Notes: a model not told the origin generated them from the letters alone. A stretch of DNA of 64,000 nucleotides from Isoptericola sediminis (GCF_013085345.1 NZ_JABFAJ010000001.1:1-64000), one strand, 5' to 3'; shown: positions 24,159-33,787, counted from the stretch's first letter. A program made the numbers and translations.

Positions 24159-25772
24159 ATGACGCGGCACGACGAGGCGACCGGCAGCCGGGACGCCATC
24201 ACCGCCGGGCGGACCACGCTCGGGATCGAGCTCGGCTCGACGAACATCAAGGCGTGCCTGGTCGGCCCGGAGCACGAGGTGCTGGCCAGCGGTACGCACG
24301 GCTGGGAGAACGAGCTCTCCGACGGGCTGTGGACCTACTCCCTGGAGGCCGTGCACGCCGGGCTGCAGGGCGCCTACGCCGCGCTCGTGGCGGACGTCGA
24401 GCAGCGGTACGGCGTGCGCCCCACCACGTACGGCGCGCTGGGCGTCTCGGCGATGATGCACGGCTATCTCGCGTTCGACGCGGACGGCGAGCTGCTGGTC
24501 CCGTTCCGGACCTGGCGCAACACCAGCACAGGCCCCGCCGCCGCGAAGCTGTCCGACCTGTTCGGCCACAACATCCCGCTGCGCTGGTCGATCGCGCACC
24601 TGTACCAGGCGATCCTCGACGACGAGCCGCACGTCCCGCAGATCGCGTCCTTCACCACGCTCGCCGGCTACGTCCACCGGATGCTGACGGGCCGGCACGT
24701 CCTCGGTGTCGGTGACGCCTCCGGCATGTTCCCGATCGACCCGGTCACCCGGGACTACGACCGGCGGCTGCTCGACCAGTTCCGCCACCTCGTCGCCGCC
24801 GAACGGCCCGGTCTCCAGGTCGAGGGTCTGCTGCCCGAGGTGCTGCCCGCCGGCGCCGACGCCGGTCATCTGACCGCCGAGGGGGCCGCCCTGCTGGACC
24901 CCACCGGCGAGCTGCAGGCCGGTCCGGTGCTGTGCCCGCCCGAGGGCGACGCCGGCACCGGGATGGTCGCCACGAACGCCGTCGCGCCGCGCACGGGCAA
25001 CATCAGCGCCGGCACCTCGATCTTCGCCATGGTCGTGCTCGAGAAGCCGCTGACCGGCGTCCACCACGAGCTGGACCTGGTGACCACACCCGCCGGCGAC
25101 CTCGTGGCGATGGTCCACTGCAACAACGGCGCGAGCGAGCTCGACGCCTGGGCCGGGGTCTTCGCCGAGTTCGCCACGGCGCTCGGGCACCCCAGCCAGG
25201 CCGACGCCGTCTTCGAGGCCCTGTTCGGGGCCGCCCTCGACGGCGAGGCCGACGGCGGCGGGCTGCTGGCCTACAACTACCTCGCCGGGGAACCGATCAC
25301 CGGGCTCGACGAGGGGCGTCCGCTCGTCGTGCGCACCCCGGACAGCCGCCTGACGCTGGCCAACCTGATGCGCACCCAGATCTACGGCGCCTTCGGCACC
25401 CTGGCGCTGGGCATGAAGGTGCTGCACGGCGAGGGCGTCGCCGTCGACACGATGTTCGCCCACGGAGGCATGTTCCGGACCGCCGGCGTCGCCCAGCGTC
25501 TGCTCGCGGCCGCCGTCGACGCGCCCGTCGCCGTCGGGCGGACCGCCTCGGCGGGCGGCGCCTGGGGGATCGCGGTCCTCGCGGCCTTCACCCGCGCGGC
25601 CGCCGCGGAGCCCGGTCTGACCCTGGACGGGTACCTCGCCGACCGCGTCTTCGCCGACGCCGAGCTGGACGTCGCCCGGCCCGACGCCGACGACGTCGCC
25701 GGCTTCACGGCCTACCTCGAGCGGTACTCCGCCGGTCTCGCCGTCGAACGTGCCGCCACCGAAGCCCTCTGA
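24159..25772 (+). CDS. araB: FGGY-family carbohydrate kinase, probable L-ribulokinase
   Basis: Phosphorylates L-ribulose to L-ribulose 5-phosphate in L-arabinose breakdown. The 537-residue product has the FGGY ATPase fold: GIELGSTNIKACL near the N-terminus, GVSAMMHGYLAF, and GNISAGTSIFAMV in the second lobe. It is of the actinobacterial type that differs from E. coli AraB, so the name rests largely on its place with araD and araA. The ATG at 24159 follows GAGGAGG; an in-frame start at 24129 lies inside the promoter and is rejected. Confidence 0.88.
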   Translation: MTRHDEATGSRDAITAGRTTLGIELGSTNIKACLVGPEHEVLASGTHGWENELSDGLWTYSLEAVHAGLQGAYAALVADVEQRYGVRPTTYGALGVSAMMHGYLAFDADGELLVPFRTWRNTSTGPAAAKLSDLFGHNIPLRWSIAHLYQAILDDEPHVPQIASFTTLAGYVHRMLTGRHVLGVGDASGMFPIDPVTRDYDRRLLDQFRHLVAAERPGLQVEGLLPEVLPAGADAGHLTAEGAALLDPTGELQAGPVLCPPEGDAGTGMVATNAVAPRTGNISAGTSIFAMVVLEKPLTGVHHELDLVTTPAGDLVAMVHCNNGASELDAWAGVFAEFATALGHPSQADAVFEALFGAALDGEADGGGLLAYNYLAGEPITGLDEGRPLVVRTPDSRLTLANLMRTQIYGAFGTLALGMKVLHGEGVAVDTMFAHGGMFRTAGVAQRLLAAAVDAPVAVGRTASAGGAWGIAVLAAFTRAAAAEPGLTLDGYLADRVFADAELDVARPDADDVAGFTAYLERYSAGLAVERAATEAL

Positions 25773-25800
25773 CGACCACCGGAACCGAACGGGAGACCCC

Positions 25801-26523
25801 ATGCCGAACGCCGCCCGCCCGACCGAGGTGCCGGCGCACCTGCGCGCCGCCGTCGACGCCGCCAAGCAGAAGGTCGCCGCCCTGCACGCCGAGCTGCCTC
25901 GCTGGGAGCTCGTGGTGTGGACCGCCGGCAACGTCTCCGAGCGGGTCCGGGACGATCAGGGAGGGCCTGACGGCGCGGGCGACCTCCTCGTCATCAAGCC
26001 GTCCGGGGTCTCCTACGACGACATCACCCCCGAGGCCATGGTCGTGTGCGACGTGCAGGGCCGTCTCGTCGAGGGGGACCGTTCACCCTCGTCCGACACC
26101 GCGGCGCACGCCTACGTCTACGCGCACATGCCCGAGGTCGGTGGCGTGGTGCACACCCACTCGACCTACGCCACGGCGTGGGCCGCGCGGGGTGAGGAGA
26201 TCCCCTGCGTGCTGACGATGATGGCCGACGAGTTCGGCGGGCCGATCCCCGTCGGACCGTTCGCGGTCATCGGGGACGACTCCATCGGCCGCGGCATCGT
26301 CGAGACCCTGCGCGGGTCCCGCTCCCCGGCGGTGCTGATGGCGAACCACGGCCCCTTCACCATCGGCGGGGACGCCCGGGCGGCGGTCAAGGCGGCGGTG
26401 CTGTGCGAGGAGGTCGCCCGGGCGGTGCACGTCGCCCGGCAGGTCGGCGAGCCCGTGCCGATCGCGCAGCAGCACGTCGACGCCCTCTACGACCGCTACC
26501 AGAACGTCTACGGCCAGCGCTGA
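25801..26523 (+). CDS. araD: L-ribulose-5-phosphate 4-epimerase
   Basis: Class II aldolase-fold epimerase, 240 residues, converting L-ribulose 5-phosphate to D-xylulose 5-phosphate, which enters the pentose phosphate pathway. Zinc-site histidines are in [13 protein letters not shown], and the family motifs [21 protein letters not shown] and [11 protein letters not shown] are all present. A GGGAG sits upstream of the ATG, 28 bases past araB. It is the middle gene of the araB-araD-araA operon. Confidence 0.95.
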   Translation: MPNAARPTEVPAHLRAAVDAAKQKVAALHAELPRWELVVWTAGNVSERVRDDQGGPDGAGDLLVIKPSGVSYDDITPEAMVVCDVQGRLVEGDRSPSSDTAAHAYVYAHMPEVGGVVHTHSTYATAWAARGEEIPCVLTMMADEFGGPIPVGPFAVIGDDSIGRGIVETLRGSRSPAVLMANHGPFTIGGDARAAVKAAVLCEEVARAVHVARQVGEPVPIAQQHVDALYDRYQNVYGQR

Positions 26524-26552
26524 CGGCGCCGTCGGACTCGAAAGGACAGATG

Positions 26553-28064
26553 ATGAGCAAGCCCTACGGTGACCGCGAGGTCTGGTTCCTCACCGGCAGC
26601 CAGGACCTGTACGGTCCCGAGACGCTGGAGCAGGTCGCCCGGCAGTCCCAGGAGGTCGCCGCCGCGCTCGACGCATCCGGCGACGTGCCCGCGAAGGTGG
26701 TGTGGAAGCCGGTCCTGAAGGACTCCGCCGCCATCCGTCGCGCGATGCTCGAGGCGAACAGCGACGACGACGTCCTCGGTGTCGTGACCTGGATGCACAC
26801 GTTCAGCCCGGCCAAGATGTGGATCGCCGGCCTGGACGCCCTGCGCAAGCCGTTGCTGCACCTGCACACGCAGGCGAACGTCGAGCTCCCGTGGTCGGAG
26901 ATCGACATGGACTTCATGAACCTCAACCAGGCCGCGCACGGCGACCGGGAGTACGGCTACATGCTGACCCGCCTCGGCGTCGCCCGCACCACCGTGGTGG
27001 GCCACGTGTCCGACCCCGCGGTGCAGCGGCGCGTCGGCACCTGGGTCCGCGCCGCGGCCGGCCGCCTGGCCACCCAGGAGCTGAGGCTGGTCCGCTTCGG
27101 CGACAACATGCGCAACGTCGGCGTCACCGAGGGCGACAAGACCGAGGCCGAGCTGCAGTTCGGCGTCAGCGTGAGCACGTGGGGCGTCAACGACCTGGTC
27201 GCCGCCGTCGAGGCGGTGGCCGCGACCGACGTCGACGCGCTGGTCGCCGAGTACGAGTCGCTCTACGACGTCGCTCCCGAGCTGTGCGCCGGGGGAGAGT
27301 GGCACGAGTCGCTGCGGTACGCGGCCCGCCAGGAGCTCGCGATGGAGGCCTTCCTGGTCGAGCGCGGCGCCAAGGCGTTCACCACGAACTTCGAGGACCT
27401 CGGCGCGCTGCGCCAGCTCCCGGGCCTCGCGGTGCAGCGCCTCATGAGCAAGGGCTACGGCTTCGGCGCCGAGGGCGACTGGAAGACGGCCGTGCTCGTG
27501 CGCGCCGCCAAGGTGATGGGCGAAGGGCTGCCCGGCGGCGCCTCCCTCATGGAGGACTACACCTACGACCTCACGCCCGGGTCGGAGCTCATCCTCGGGG
27601 CGCACATGCTCGAGATCTGCCCGTCCCTGACGACGTCGAGGCCCCGGGTCGAGATCCACCCGCTCGGCATCGGCGGCAAGGAGGACCCGGTGCGCATGGT
27701 GTTCGACACCGACGCCACCGAGGGCGCGGTCGTCGTGTCGCTGGCCGACATGCGCGACCGGTTCCGCCTCACCGCGAACGTCGTCGACGTCGTGCCGCCC
27801 GCGCAGGAGCTGCCGAACCTGCCGGTGGCCCGGGCCGTGTGGAGGCCGCGGCCGGACTTCCCCACGTCGGCCGAGGCCTGGCTGACCGCCGGCGGCGCGC
27901 ACCACACGGTGATGTCCACGGCCGTCGGCATCGAGGCGTTCGAGATGTTCGCGCAGATCAGCGGGACCGAGCTGCTGGTCATCGACGAGGACACGACGCG
28001 CCGCGGGTTCGCCGACCAGGTGCGCTGGAACCAGGTCTACTACAAGCTCGCCCAGGGGCTCTGA
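26553..28064 (+). CDS. araA: L-arabinose isomerase
   Basis: Converts L-arabinose to L-ribulose; manganese-dependent, cytoplasmic. The 503-residue length and the conserved start [17 protein letters not shown] are diagnostic. Two ATGs are adjacent (26550 and 26553); AAAGGA at 26541-26546 is 6 nt from the second, which I chose. It ends the ara operon and is followed by a 17-bp stem terminator. Confidence 0.97.
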   Translation: MSKPYGDREVWFLTGSQDLYGPETLEQVARQSQEVAAALDASGDVPAKVVWKPVLKDSAAIRRAMLEANSDDDVLGVVTWMHTFSPAKMWIAGLDALRKPLLHLHTQANVELPWSEIDMDFMNLNQAAHGDREYGYMLTRLGVARTTVVGHVSDPAVQRRVGTWVRAAAGRLATQELRLVRFGDNMRNVGVTEGDKTEAELQFGVSVSTWGVNDLVAAVEAVAATDVDALVAEYESLYDVAPELCAGGEWHESLRYAARQELAMEAFLVERGAKAFTTNFEDLGALRQLPGLAVQRLMSKGYGFGAEGDWKTAVLVRAAKVMGEGLPGGASLMEDYTYDLTPGSELILGAHMLEICPSLTTSRPRVEIHPLGIGGKEDPVRMVFDTDATEGAVVVSLADMRDRFRLTANVVDVVPPAQELPNLPVARAVWRPRPDFPTSAEAWLTAGGAHHTVMSTAVGIEAFEMFAQISGTELLVIDEDTTRRGFADQVRWNQVYYKLAQGL

Positions 28065-28084
28065 CCCGCCCCACCCGTGAGGCG

Positions 28085-28140
28085 ACGAGCGTCCCTGTCC
28101 CTGCCGTCACCCGCTGACCCGCCGGGACAGGGACGCTCGT
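28085..28140 (+). terminator. Terminator of the araBDA operon
   Basis: A perfect 17-bp stem (28085-28101 with 28124-28140) with a 22-nt loop, 20 bases past the araA stop. Confidence 0.8.
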
Positions 28141-28210
28141 GCGCGTGCTCCCGGTGGCGCGTCGAGTGTTCCGGCCTGGTCACGATCGGCCTCCGATGCC
28201 CGGCGAAGCG

Positions 28211-28240
28211 TTGACTTCTCGAACGTGCACCTGTTGATAT
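28211..28240 (+). promoter_or_regulatory. Promoter of the DUF2637-like gene
   Basis: -35 TTGACT (28211-28216) and a -10 candidate TGATAT (28235-28240) with 18-bp spacing. The surrounding bases (TTGATATAT, ACCATTTTT) are clearly A+T-richer than the rest of the window, which fits a strong promoter or a recently gained segment. The CGGAGGA ribosome site follows at 28261. Confidence 0.55.
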
Positions 28241-28271
28241 ATGGCGTCATCACCATTTTTCGGAGGAATAC

Positions 28272-29774
28272 GTGACTCAGCAGGACGTCTCGGCGACCAC
28301 CTCGAGCGGCGCCGCACCGAGGCCCCGGTACCGCGGTCGGCACCTGCCGATGGTGGCCGTCGTCATCGCCGCGTTCATCGCCACGGCGCTGGCCTACAGC
28401 GGCATGGTCCTGTTCGGGCTCGAGGTCGCGAACATGGCGCCGGTCGAGGCCTACGCGCTCGCCGGGTTCCTCGAGGTCAGCCTGGTGGCCGTCGCGCTCA
28501 TGGCGCGCAACGCGGCCCTCGAGGGGCGTCCGTACGGGGTGCTCCTGACCCTGACGTGGGTCCTGTCCGGCACCTCCGGCGTTTTCGCGGCGCTGCACGA
28601 GATCGCCGTCCCGAACGAGTCGACGCCCTACATGGTGGTCTTCCGGTTCGTGCCGCCGCTGGTCGCCGCCCTGATGTGGCACCTGGCACTCGTCGGCGAG
28701 CGGCACCTCGTCACGGGCCACACGCTCGACGAACGCCGCCGCGAGCACCGCGTCCACCAGTACGTCACCGCCCTGGAGCTGTGGCGGGACGCTCGCCTCG
28801 ACAGCACCGGCACCCGCAACAGCATGCGACGGGTCCGGGCCCTGCACGAGCGCCAGCGCGCCGCACGTGACCGTGCGCTGAAGCTCCTGACGGTCGAGGA
28901 CTTCGAGCGTCGGATGCAGGTCTGGGTCGAGCGGCTCGAGGCCGCCGAACGGCACGGCAACCGCCTCGACACGATCGGTGCCAGCTCGGTGAAGCGGGGC
29001 AGGACCCCGGGGTCCGCTCGCGAGGCGACCGCCGTCACCCTGCCGCCCGCGCGGCGTGAGGTCCTCGCCCCCGCGGCCACCCGGGAGCCGGCGACGGCCG
29101 AGGTGCCGGACGAGCAGCCCGAGACCTTCGCCGACACCTTTCGTGCGGCGCTGACCGTCGAGGAGACGCCCGCGGCCGTCCCGACCGTGTCCTCCGACAG
29201 GCAGGACGTCGACGACGAGCGGTCGGCCCCGGTGGAGGACGCCGCGGCCGCCGAGACGCACGGGACGGCCGAGCCGGCACCCGAGTCCGAGCCGGTCCGG
29301 CACACCGACGAGACCACGCCCTCCGAGACGACGCCGTCCGAGGCGCCGCAGCCCCGGGAACCGCTGCCGGAGACCGGGCACACACGCCGGGTCGAGATGT
29401 TCGACCTGGTCGACCGCGCGCGTGCGGAGCGCGCCGCACAGGCCGACGGGCCGACCTGGTCCGCCGTGCGCGAGGGTGCGGACTCCCCGCAGGAGGACAC
29501 CGACACGGCGGAGGAGACGCCGGCCCCGGCCGCCGGTGACCCGGCGTCGGACCGCGCCGCGGAGCAGGAGTCGCGCACCGACGCGTCCGACCTGCCGACC
29601 TCGGGCCGTGACCGTCGCATCGTCGAGCTCGCCCGTCAGGGACTGACCCAGCGGGAGATCGCCGACGAGGTCTCCGCATCGCGGTCCACGGTCTCCCGTG
29701 TCGTGCGCCGCTACGAGGACCAGAAGGCCGAGCGCTCGCGGTCGGCGGACGACCTCGAGCTGGCCACCGTCTGA
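28272..29774 (+). CDS. DUF2637-like four-helix membrane protein with C-terminal helix-turn-helix
   Basis: A 500-residue protein with an uncommon build. Four hydrophobic helices (about 27-49, 58-80, 88-110 and 119-141) match the DUF2637 family seen in actinobacterial plasmids and integrative elements; this assignment is from memory of the family pattern. A basic region with coiled-coil character (150-235) follows, then about 200 residues rich in Glu, Thr, Pro and Ala, probably disordered. The end carries a helix-turn-helix (about 446-485, RQGLTQREIADEVSASRSTV) of the Hin/resolvase or sigma-region-4 type. It looks like a membrane-tethered DNA-binding protein. GTG 28272 follows CGGAGGA. It is monocistronic, with no conjugation genes nearby. 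Confidence 0.75.
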   Translation: MTQQDVSATTSSGAAPRPRYRGRHLPMVAVVIAAFIATALAYSGMVLFGLEVANMAPVEAYALAGFLEVSLVAVALMARNAALEGRPYGVLLTLTWVLSGTSGVFAALHEIAVPNESTPYMVVFRFVPPLVAALMWHLALVGERHLVTGHTLDERRREHRVHQYVTALELWRDARLDSTGTRNSMRRVRALHERQRAARDRALKLLTVEDFERRMQVWVERLEAAERHGNRLDTIGASSVKRGRTPGSAREATAVTLPPARREVLAPAATREPATAEVPDEQPETFADTFRAALTVEETPAAVPTVSSDRQDVDDERSAPVEDAAAAETHGTAEPAPESEPVRHTDETTPSETTPSEAPQPREPLPETGHTRRVEMFDLVDRARAERAAQADGPTWSAVREGADSPQEDTDTAEETPAPAAGDPASDRAAEQESRTDASDLPTSGRDRRIVELARQGLTQREIADEVSASRSTVSRVVRRYEDQKAERSRSADDLELATV

Positions 29775-29779
29775 CCCCG

Positions 29780-29871
29780 GGTCCCGGGCGTGCCCGGGAC
29801 CGCAGAACGACGCACGGACGCCTCCGTCCGGAACCGGCACCCGGTTCCGGACGGAGGCGTCCGTGCGTCGT
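29780..29871 (+). terminator. Tandem hairpins after the DUF2637-like gene, including a 31-bp stem
   Basis: Two hairpins follow the stop codon. The first has a 10-bp stem (29780-29789 with 29792-29801). The second has a perfect 31-bp stem (29807-29837 with 29841-29871) and a 3-nt CAC loop, the strongest fold I see in the window. Together they should insulate the glyA promoter just downstream. Confidence 0.8.
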
Positions 29872-29931
29872 GTTCGACGGTCCGCGGGTCGTCGTGCTCT
29901 CGTCGTCCGATCCCGACCGCACCGACGCTGC

Positions 29932-29937
29932 TACGAT
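29932..29937 (+). promoter_or_regulatory. -10 box of the glyA-folD transcript
   Basis: TACGAT at 29932-29937 fits the actinobacterial TANNNT -10 pattern. It places the RNA start near 29944, exactly where the riboswitch aptamer begins. No good -35 box is visible at the expected distance. Confidence 0.5.
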
Positions 29938-29940
29938 CGA

Positions 29941-30030
29941 CTGGTCGTGACTGGCGTGCAGGTGGATCACCACCGGGAAGCGACAACGCTGTGCTGACGA
30001 CGGGTCGGTCGCCTGGGCCCGGTCGGACGA
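29941..30030 (+). promoter_or_regulatory. ZTP/ZMP (pfl) riboswitch upstream of glyA-folD
   Basis: The leader carries the signature blocks of the pfl motif in order: GTCGTGACTGGCG (29944-29956), a GGTG/CACC stem, CACCGGGAAGCGAC (29970-29983), a variable linker, then TCGCCTGGGC (30009-30018). GTCG pairs with CGAC for P1. GGCG in the first loop can pair with CGCC in the last block, forming the known pseudoknot. This class senses the purine intermediate ZMP/ZTP, which accumulates when 10-formyl-THF is short, and turns on folate genes such as folD and glyA, the two genes that follow. No clear terminator lies between aptamer and start codon, so control is probably translational. The class assignment is from motif recognition. 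Confidence 0.88.
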
Positions 30031-30067
30031 CATCCGTGGACCGCCGACACAGCAGGAGAACGCCCCC

Positions 30068-31351
30068 ATGAGCACTCCCGACCCCACGTTCGACGCCCCT
30101 CTCGCCGAGGTCGACCCGGAGATCGCCGCCGTCCTCGACGGTGAGCTCGCCCGGCAGCGCGACACCCTCGAGATGATCGCGTCGGAGAACTTCGTCCCGC
30201 GCGCCGTGCTGCAGGCACAGGGCTCGGTGCTGACGAACAAGTACGCCGAGGGCTACCCGGGCCGCCGCTACTACGGCGGGTGCGAGCAGGTCGACATCGC
30301 CGAGAACCTGGCGATCGAGCGGGCGAAGGCGCTGTTCGGTGCCGAGTACGCCAACGTTCAGCCGCACTCGGGCGCCCAGGCCAACGCCGCGGTCCTGCAC
30401 GCGCTCATCAAGCCCGGCGACAAGATCATGGGCCTGGAGCTGGCCCACGGCGGGCACCTCACCCACGGCATGAAGATCAACTTCTCCGGCAAGCTCTACG
30501 AGGTGGCCGGCTACGGCGTCGACCCCGAGTCGTACCGGATCGAGATGGACGAGGTGCGCAAGCGCGCGATCGAGCACCGGCCGGACGTCATCATCGCCGG
30601 CTGGTCCGCCTACCCGCGCGAGCTCGACTTCGCGGCCTTCCGCGAGATCGCCGACGAGGTCGGCGCCAAGCTGTGGGTGGACATGGCGCACTTCGCCGGC
30701 CTGGTGGCGGCGGGCCTGCACCCGTCGCCGGTGCCGCACGCCGACGTGGTCTCCTCCACCGTGCACAAGACCATCGGCGGACCCCGCTCCGGGTTCATCC
30801 TGTCCTCGGACGAGCACGCCAAGAAGCTCAACTCCGCGGTCTTCCCCGGCCAGCAGGGCGGCCCCCTCATGCACGTCATCGCCGGCAAGGCGGTGGCGTT
30901 CAAGATCGCCGGCACCGAGGCGTTCGTCGAGCGCCAGGAGCGCACCCGGCGCGGGGCGCGGATCATCGCCGACCGACTGAACCAGGCGGACGTCGCCGGG
31001 ACCGGCGTCTCCGTGCTGACCGGTGGCACGGACGTCCACCTCGTGCTCGTGGACCTGCGGAACTCGGCGATGGACGGTCAGCAGGCCGAGGACCTGCTGC
31101 ACTCCGTCGGCATCACCGTCAACCGCAACGCCGTCCCGTTCGACCCGCGTCCGCCGCGCGTGACCTCCGGCCTGCGGATCGGCACGCCGGCGCTCGCGAC
31201 CCGCGGCTTCGGCGACGAGGAGTTCACCGAGGTCGCCGACATCATCGCCGCGGCGTTGCGCGAGGGCACCGCGGCCGACGCCGAGGCCCTGCGCGCGCGG
31301 GTCGCGAAGCTCACCGCCGACTTCCCGCTGTACCCGGGTCTGCACCAGTGA
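30068..31351 (+). CDS. glyA: Serine hydroxymethyltransferase
   Basis: PLP enzyme converting serine and THF to glycine and 5,10-methylene-THF, the main source of one-carbon units. The 427-residue product has the family start [15 protein letters not shown], the glycine-rich [11 protein letters not shown] and the PLP lysine, Lys234, in [18 protein letters not shown] lies about 8 nt upstream of the ATG. It is the first gene after the ZTP riboswitch and overlaps folD by 4 bases, so both enzymes are controlled together. Confidence 0.97.
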   Translation: MSTPDPTFDAPLAEVDPEIAAVLDGELARQRDTLEMIASENFVPRAVLQAQGSVLTNKYAEGYPGRRYYGGCEQVDIAENLAIERAKALFGAEYANVQPHSGAQANAAVLHALIKPGDKIMGLELAHGGHLTHGMKINFSGKLYEVAGYGVDPESYRIEMDEVRKRAIEHRPDVIIAGWSAYPRELDFAAFREIADEVGAKLWVDMAHFAGLVAAGLHPSPVPHADVVSSTVHKTIGGPRSGFILSSDEHAKKLNSAVFPGQQGGPLMHVIAGKAVAFKIAGTEAFVERQERTRRGARIIADRLNQADVAGTGVSVLTGGTDVHLVLVDLRNSAMDGQQAEDLLHSVGITVNRNAVPFDPRPPRVTSGLRIGTPALATRGFGDEEFTEVADIIAAALREGTAADAEALRARVAKLTADFPLYPGLHQ

Positions 31352-32238
31352 CGGCGCAGAAGCTCGACGGGAAGGCCACCGCCGCCGCGATCAAGGACGA
31401 GCTGCGCGGACGGGTGGACGCCCTGCGCGAGCGGGGCGTCGTGCCCGGGCTCGGGACGCTGCTCGTCGGGGACGACCCCGGTTCGCAGTGGTACGTCGCC
31501 GGCAAGCACCGCGACTGCGCCGAGGTCGGGATCGAGTCCCTGCGCGAGGACCTGCCCGCCGACGCGACCCAGGCCGAGATCGAGGCCGCCGTCACCCGGC
31601 TGAACGAGGACCCGGCCTGCACCGGGTTCATCGTGCAGCTCCCGCTGCCCGCCGGCATCGACACGAACCGCATCCTCGAGCTCGTCGACCCCGCCAAGGA
31701 TGCCGACGGCCTGCACCCCACCAACCTGGGGCGCCTCGTGCTCCGGGTGGGCGGGGAGATCACCTCCCCGCTGCCGTGCACCCCGCGCGGCATCGTCGAG
31801 CTGGTCCAGCGGCACGGCGTCGACTGGGCCGGCAAGGAGGTCGTCGTGCTCGGCCGCGGCGTCACGGTGGGGCGCCCGATGGGCCTGCTGCTCACGCGCA
31901 AGGCCGTCAACGCCACCGTCACGCTCACCCACACCGGGACGCGCGACCTGCCGGAGCTGGTGCGACGGGCCGACGTCGTCGTCGCGGCGGCCGGTGTGGA
32001 GGGCATCGTCACGGGCGACATGGTCAAGCCCGGCGCCGTGCTGATCGACGTCGGTGTCTCGCGCCGCACCGACCCGGAGACGGGGAAGTCCCGCGTGGTG
32101 GGCGACATCGCCCCCGAGGCGCGCGAGCAGGCGGCCTGGTACTCGCCGAACCCCGGCGGCGTGGGGCCGATGACGCGCGCGATGCTGCTCGCCAACGTCG
32201 TCGACACCGCCGAACGGCAGGCGGGCACCGCATCCTGA
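31348..32238 (+). CDS. folD: Methylenetetrahydrofolate dehydrogenase / cyclohydrolase
   Basis: Bifunctional enzyme taking 5,10-methylene-THF to 10-formyl-THF through two steps with NADP. The 296-residue product has the catalytic Lys53 in [14 protein letters not shown], the VQLPLPAG block, [10 protein letters not shown] and the nucleotide-binding [14 protein letters not shown]. The GTG at 31348 overlaps the glyA stop (GTGA). With glyA it makes the formyl-THF that purU, in this same window, can hydrolyse. Confidence 0.97.
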   Translation: MTAQKLDGKATAAAIKDELRGRVDALRERGVVPGLGTLLVGDDPGSQWYVAGKHRDCAEVGIESLREDLPADATQAEIEAAVTRLNEDPACTGFIVQLPLPAGIDTNRILELVDPAKDADGLHPTNLGRLVLRVGGEITSPLPCTPRGIVELVQRHGVDWAGKEVVVLGRGVTVGRPMGLLLTRKAVNATVTLTHTGTRDLPELVRRADVVVAAAGVEGIVTGDMVKPGAVLIDVGVSRRTDPETGKSRVVGDIAPEAREQAAWYSPNPGGVGPMTRAMLLANVVDTAERQAGTAS

Positions 32239-32245
32239 CCGCGGC

Positions 32246-32281
32246 ACGGTGGCGTCGACCCCGTGGGGTCGGCGCCACCGT
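32246..32281 (+). terminator. Terminator of glyA-folD
   Basis: A 17-bp stem with one wobble pair and a 2-nt centre (32246-32262 with 32265-32281), 8 bases after the folD stop. Confidence 0.75.
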
Positions 32282-32372
32282 CGCCCGGCGCCGCACCGAT
32301 GAGTCGTGACCCGGTGCGTCGTCCTTCCTGCAGGGCCCCGACCGGCGGGGCCGTCACGCGAGGAGGACCGCC

Positions 32373-32855
32373 ATGGTGACCGTGCGACCGCACCTGTGGT
32401 TCGGGAACGACCTGGCCCACGAGGCCGCCGCGTTCTACGCCGACCACCTGCCGGACTCGAGCGTGCGACGGGTGATCACCGCCGCGGAGGGCATCCCCGG
32501 CGCGACGGCCGGAGCGCCCTTCATCGTGGAGTTCACCGTCTGCGGCGTCGAGGTCGTCGGCCTGAACGCCGGGCCTGCGCTGCGCCTCGACGAGGCGTTC
32601 AGCTTCTACCTGCGGTGCGACGGGCAGGAGGAGGTCGACCACTACTGGGACCTGCTGACGGCCGACGGCGGCAAGCCGGGGCCCTGCGGCTGGTGCACCG
32701 ACCGGTTCGGGGTGAGCTGGCAGGTGATCCCCCGGCAGCTCGAGGAGCTCTGCGGCGACTACACGACGCCGGCGAACCAGCGCGCGATGCAGGCGATGCT
32801 GCAGATGGGCAAGATCGACGTGGCGACGCTGGAGGCCGCCCACCGCGGCGCGTGA
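32373..32855 (+). CDS. PhnB-like VOC-fold protein
   Basis: A 160-residue protein of the PhnB / 3-demethylubiquinone-methyltransferase-like group of the VOC fold (pattern WFGNDLAHEAAAFYADHLPDS ... FYLRCDGQEEVDHYWDLL ... CGWCTDRFGVSWQVIP). No enzymatic activity is established for most members and I cannot assign one. GAGGAGG 7-8 nt upstream fixes the ATG. The 134-base gap from folD holds a terminator and no other gene. Confidence 0.86.
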   Translation: MVTVRPHLWFGNDLAHEAAAFYADHLPDSSVRRVITAAEGIPGATAGAPFIVEFTVCGVEVVGLNAGPALRLDEAFSFYLRCDGQEEVDHYWDLLTADGGKPGPCGWCTDRFGVSWQVIPRQLEELCGDYTTPANQRAMQAMLQMGKIDVATLEAAHRGA

Positions 32856-32905
32856 GGCGCGGCACGTGAGGCGCGTCGCTGACGCCGTCGGCGACGTGTG
32901 GTGGG

Positions 32906-33748
32906 ATGGCCCGCGTGCTGACCGTCGCCACCGCCAACGTCAACGGGATCCGTGCCGCCGTCCGCCGCGGCATCGACGACTGGATCGCCCGCCGGGAGCC
33001 GGACGTCCTGCTGCTGCAGGAGGTGCGCGCCCCCGACGAGCTCGTCCATGCCCACTTCGCCGACCACCACGTCGCCCACCTGCCCAGCCGGATCAAGGGG
33101 CGGGCCGGTGTCGCCGTGGTCTCCCGCCTCCCGCTCGCCGCGGTCCGTGACGGCGTCGGGTCCGGCGAGGCGGAGCCGGACGTCGACTCCGGTCGGTGGC
33201 TCGAGGCGGATCTTGAGCTGCCCGGCGGTGACCGGCTCACGGTCGTCTCGGCCTACCTGCACTCGGGGTCGGCGAAGCCGGGGCAGGAGCACACCCTGGC
33301 GGCCAAGTACGACCACCTAGACCAGGTGTCGCGGCGCCTGGACGCGCTCGTCGCGGAGGAGCACCCGGTGCTCGTGGCCGGTGACGTCAACATCGCCCAC
33401 CGGGAGGTCGACATCGCCAACTGGAAGGGCAACCTCAAGAGCTCCGGGTTCCTGCCCGCCGAGCGGGCCTACCTGGACCGGTGGTTCGAGGCCGGCTGGC
33501 ACGACCTCGGCCGCGCGCTCGGCGGCGACGGCCCGGGGCCGTACACGTGGTGGACCTGGCGGGGCCAGGCGTTCGACAACGACCGCGGCTGGCGGATCGA
33601 CTACCAGCTCGCGAACCCCGTGCTGGCGGACCGCGCCCTGAAGGTCGAGGTGGACCGTGCCGCCTCCTACGACGCCCGCTGGAGCGATCACGCGCCGGTC
33701 GTCGCGACCTACGACCTCCCAGATCACCGCGGCAAGATGAACGTGTGA
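32906..33748 (+). CDS. xth: Exodeoxyribonuclease III / AP endonuclease
   Basis: DNA-repair nuclease of the ExoIII family, 280 residues, cutting 5' to abasic sites. The metal and catalytic motifs are present in order: NVNGIRAA near the start, LLLQEVR with the metal-binding Glu, VVSAYLHSGS, GDVNIAHREVDI, WRIDYQLAN and SDHAPVVATY with the terminal Asp-His pair. The ATG is in a poor ribosome-site context. It lies 50 bases after the VOC gene, possibly with its own promoter. Confidence 0.94.
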   Translation: MARVLTVATANVNGIRAAVRRGIDDWIARREPDVLLLQEVRAPDELVHAHFADHHVAHLPSRIKGRAGVAVVSRLPLAAVRDGVGSGEAEPDVDSGRWLEADLELPGGDRLTVVSAYLHSGSAKPGQEHTLAAKYDHLDQVSRRLDALVAEEHPVLVAGDVNIAHREVDIANWKGNLKSSGFLPAERAYLDRWFEAGWHDLGRALGGDGPGPYTWWTWRGQAFDNDRGWRIDYQLANPVLADRALKVEVDRAASYDARWSDHAPVVATYDLPDHRGKMNV

Positions 33749-33765
33749 TGCACGCCCCGGCGCGT

Positions 33766-33787
33766 GTTCATCTGCTGTTCACCTTCA
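33766..33787 (+). promoter_or_regulatory. PHO-box-like direct repeat (PhoP site)
   Basis: Two 11-nt direct repeats in tandem, GTTCATCTGCT (33766-33776) and GTTCACCTTCA (33777-33787), match the 11-nt unit of actinobacterial PHO boxes (GTTCACC plus four variable bases). They lie about 100 bp before a Na/phosphate cotransporter gene, exactly where a phosphate-starvation activator would act. No phoR-phoP pair is in the window. Confidence 0.72.
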
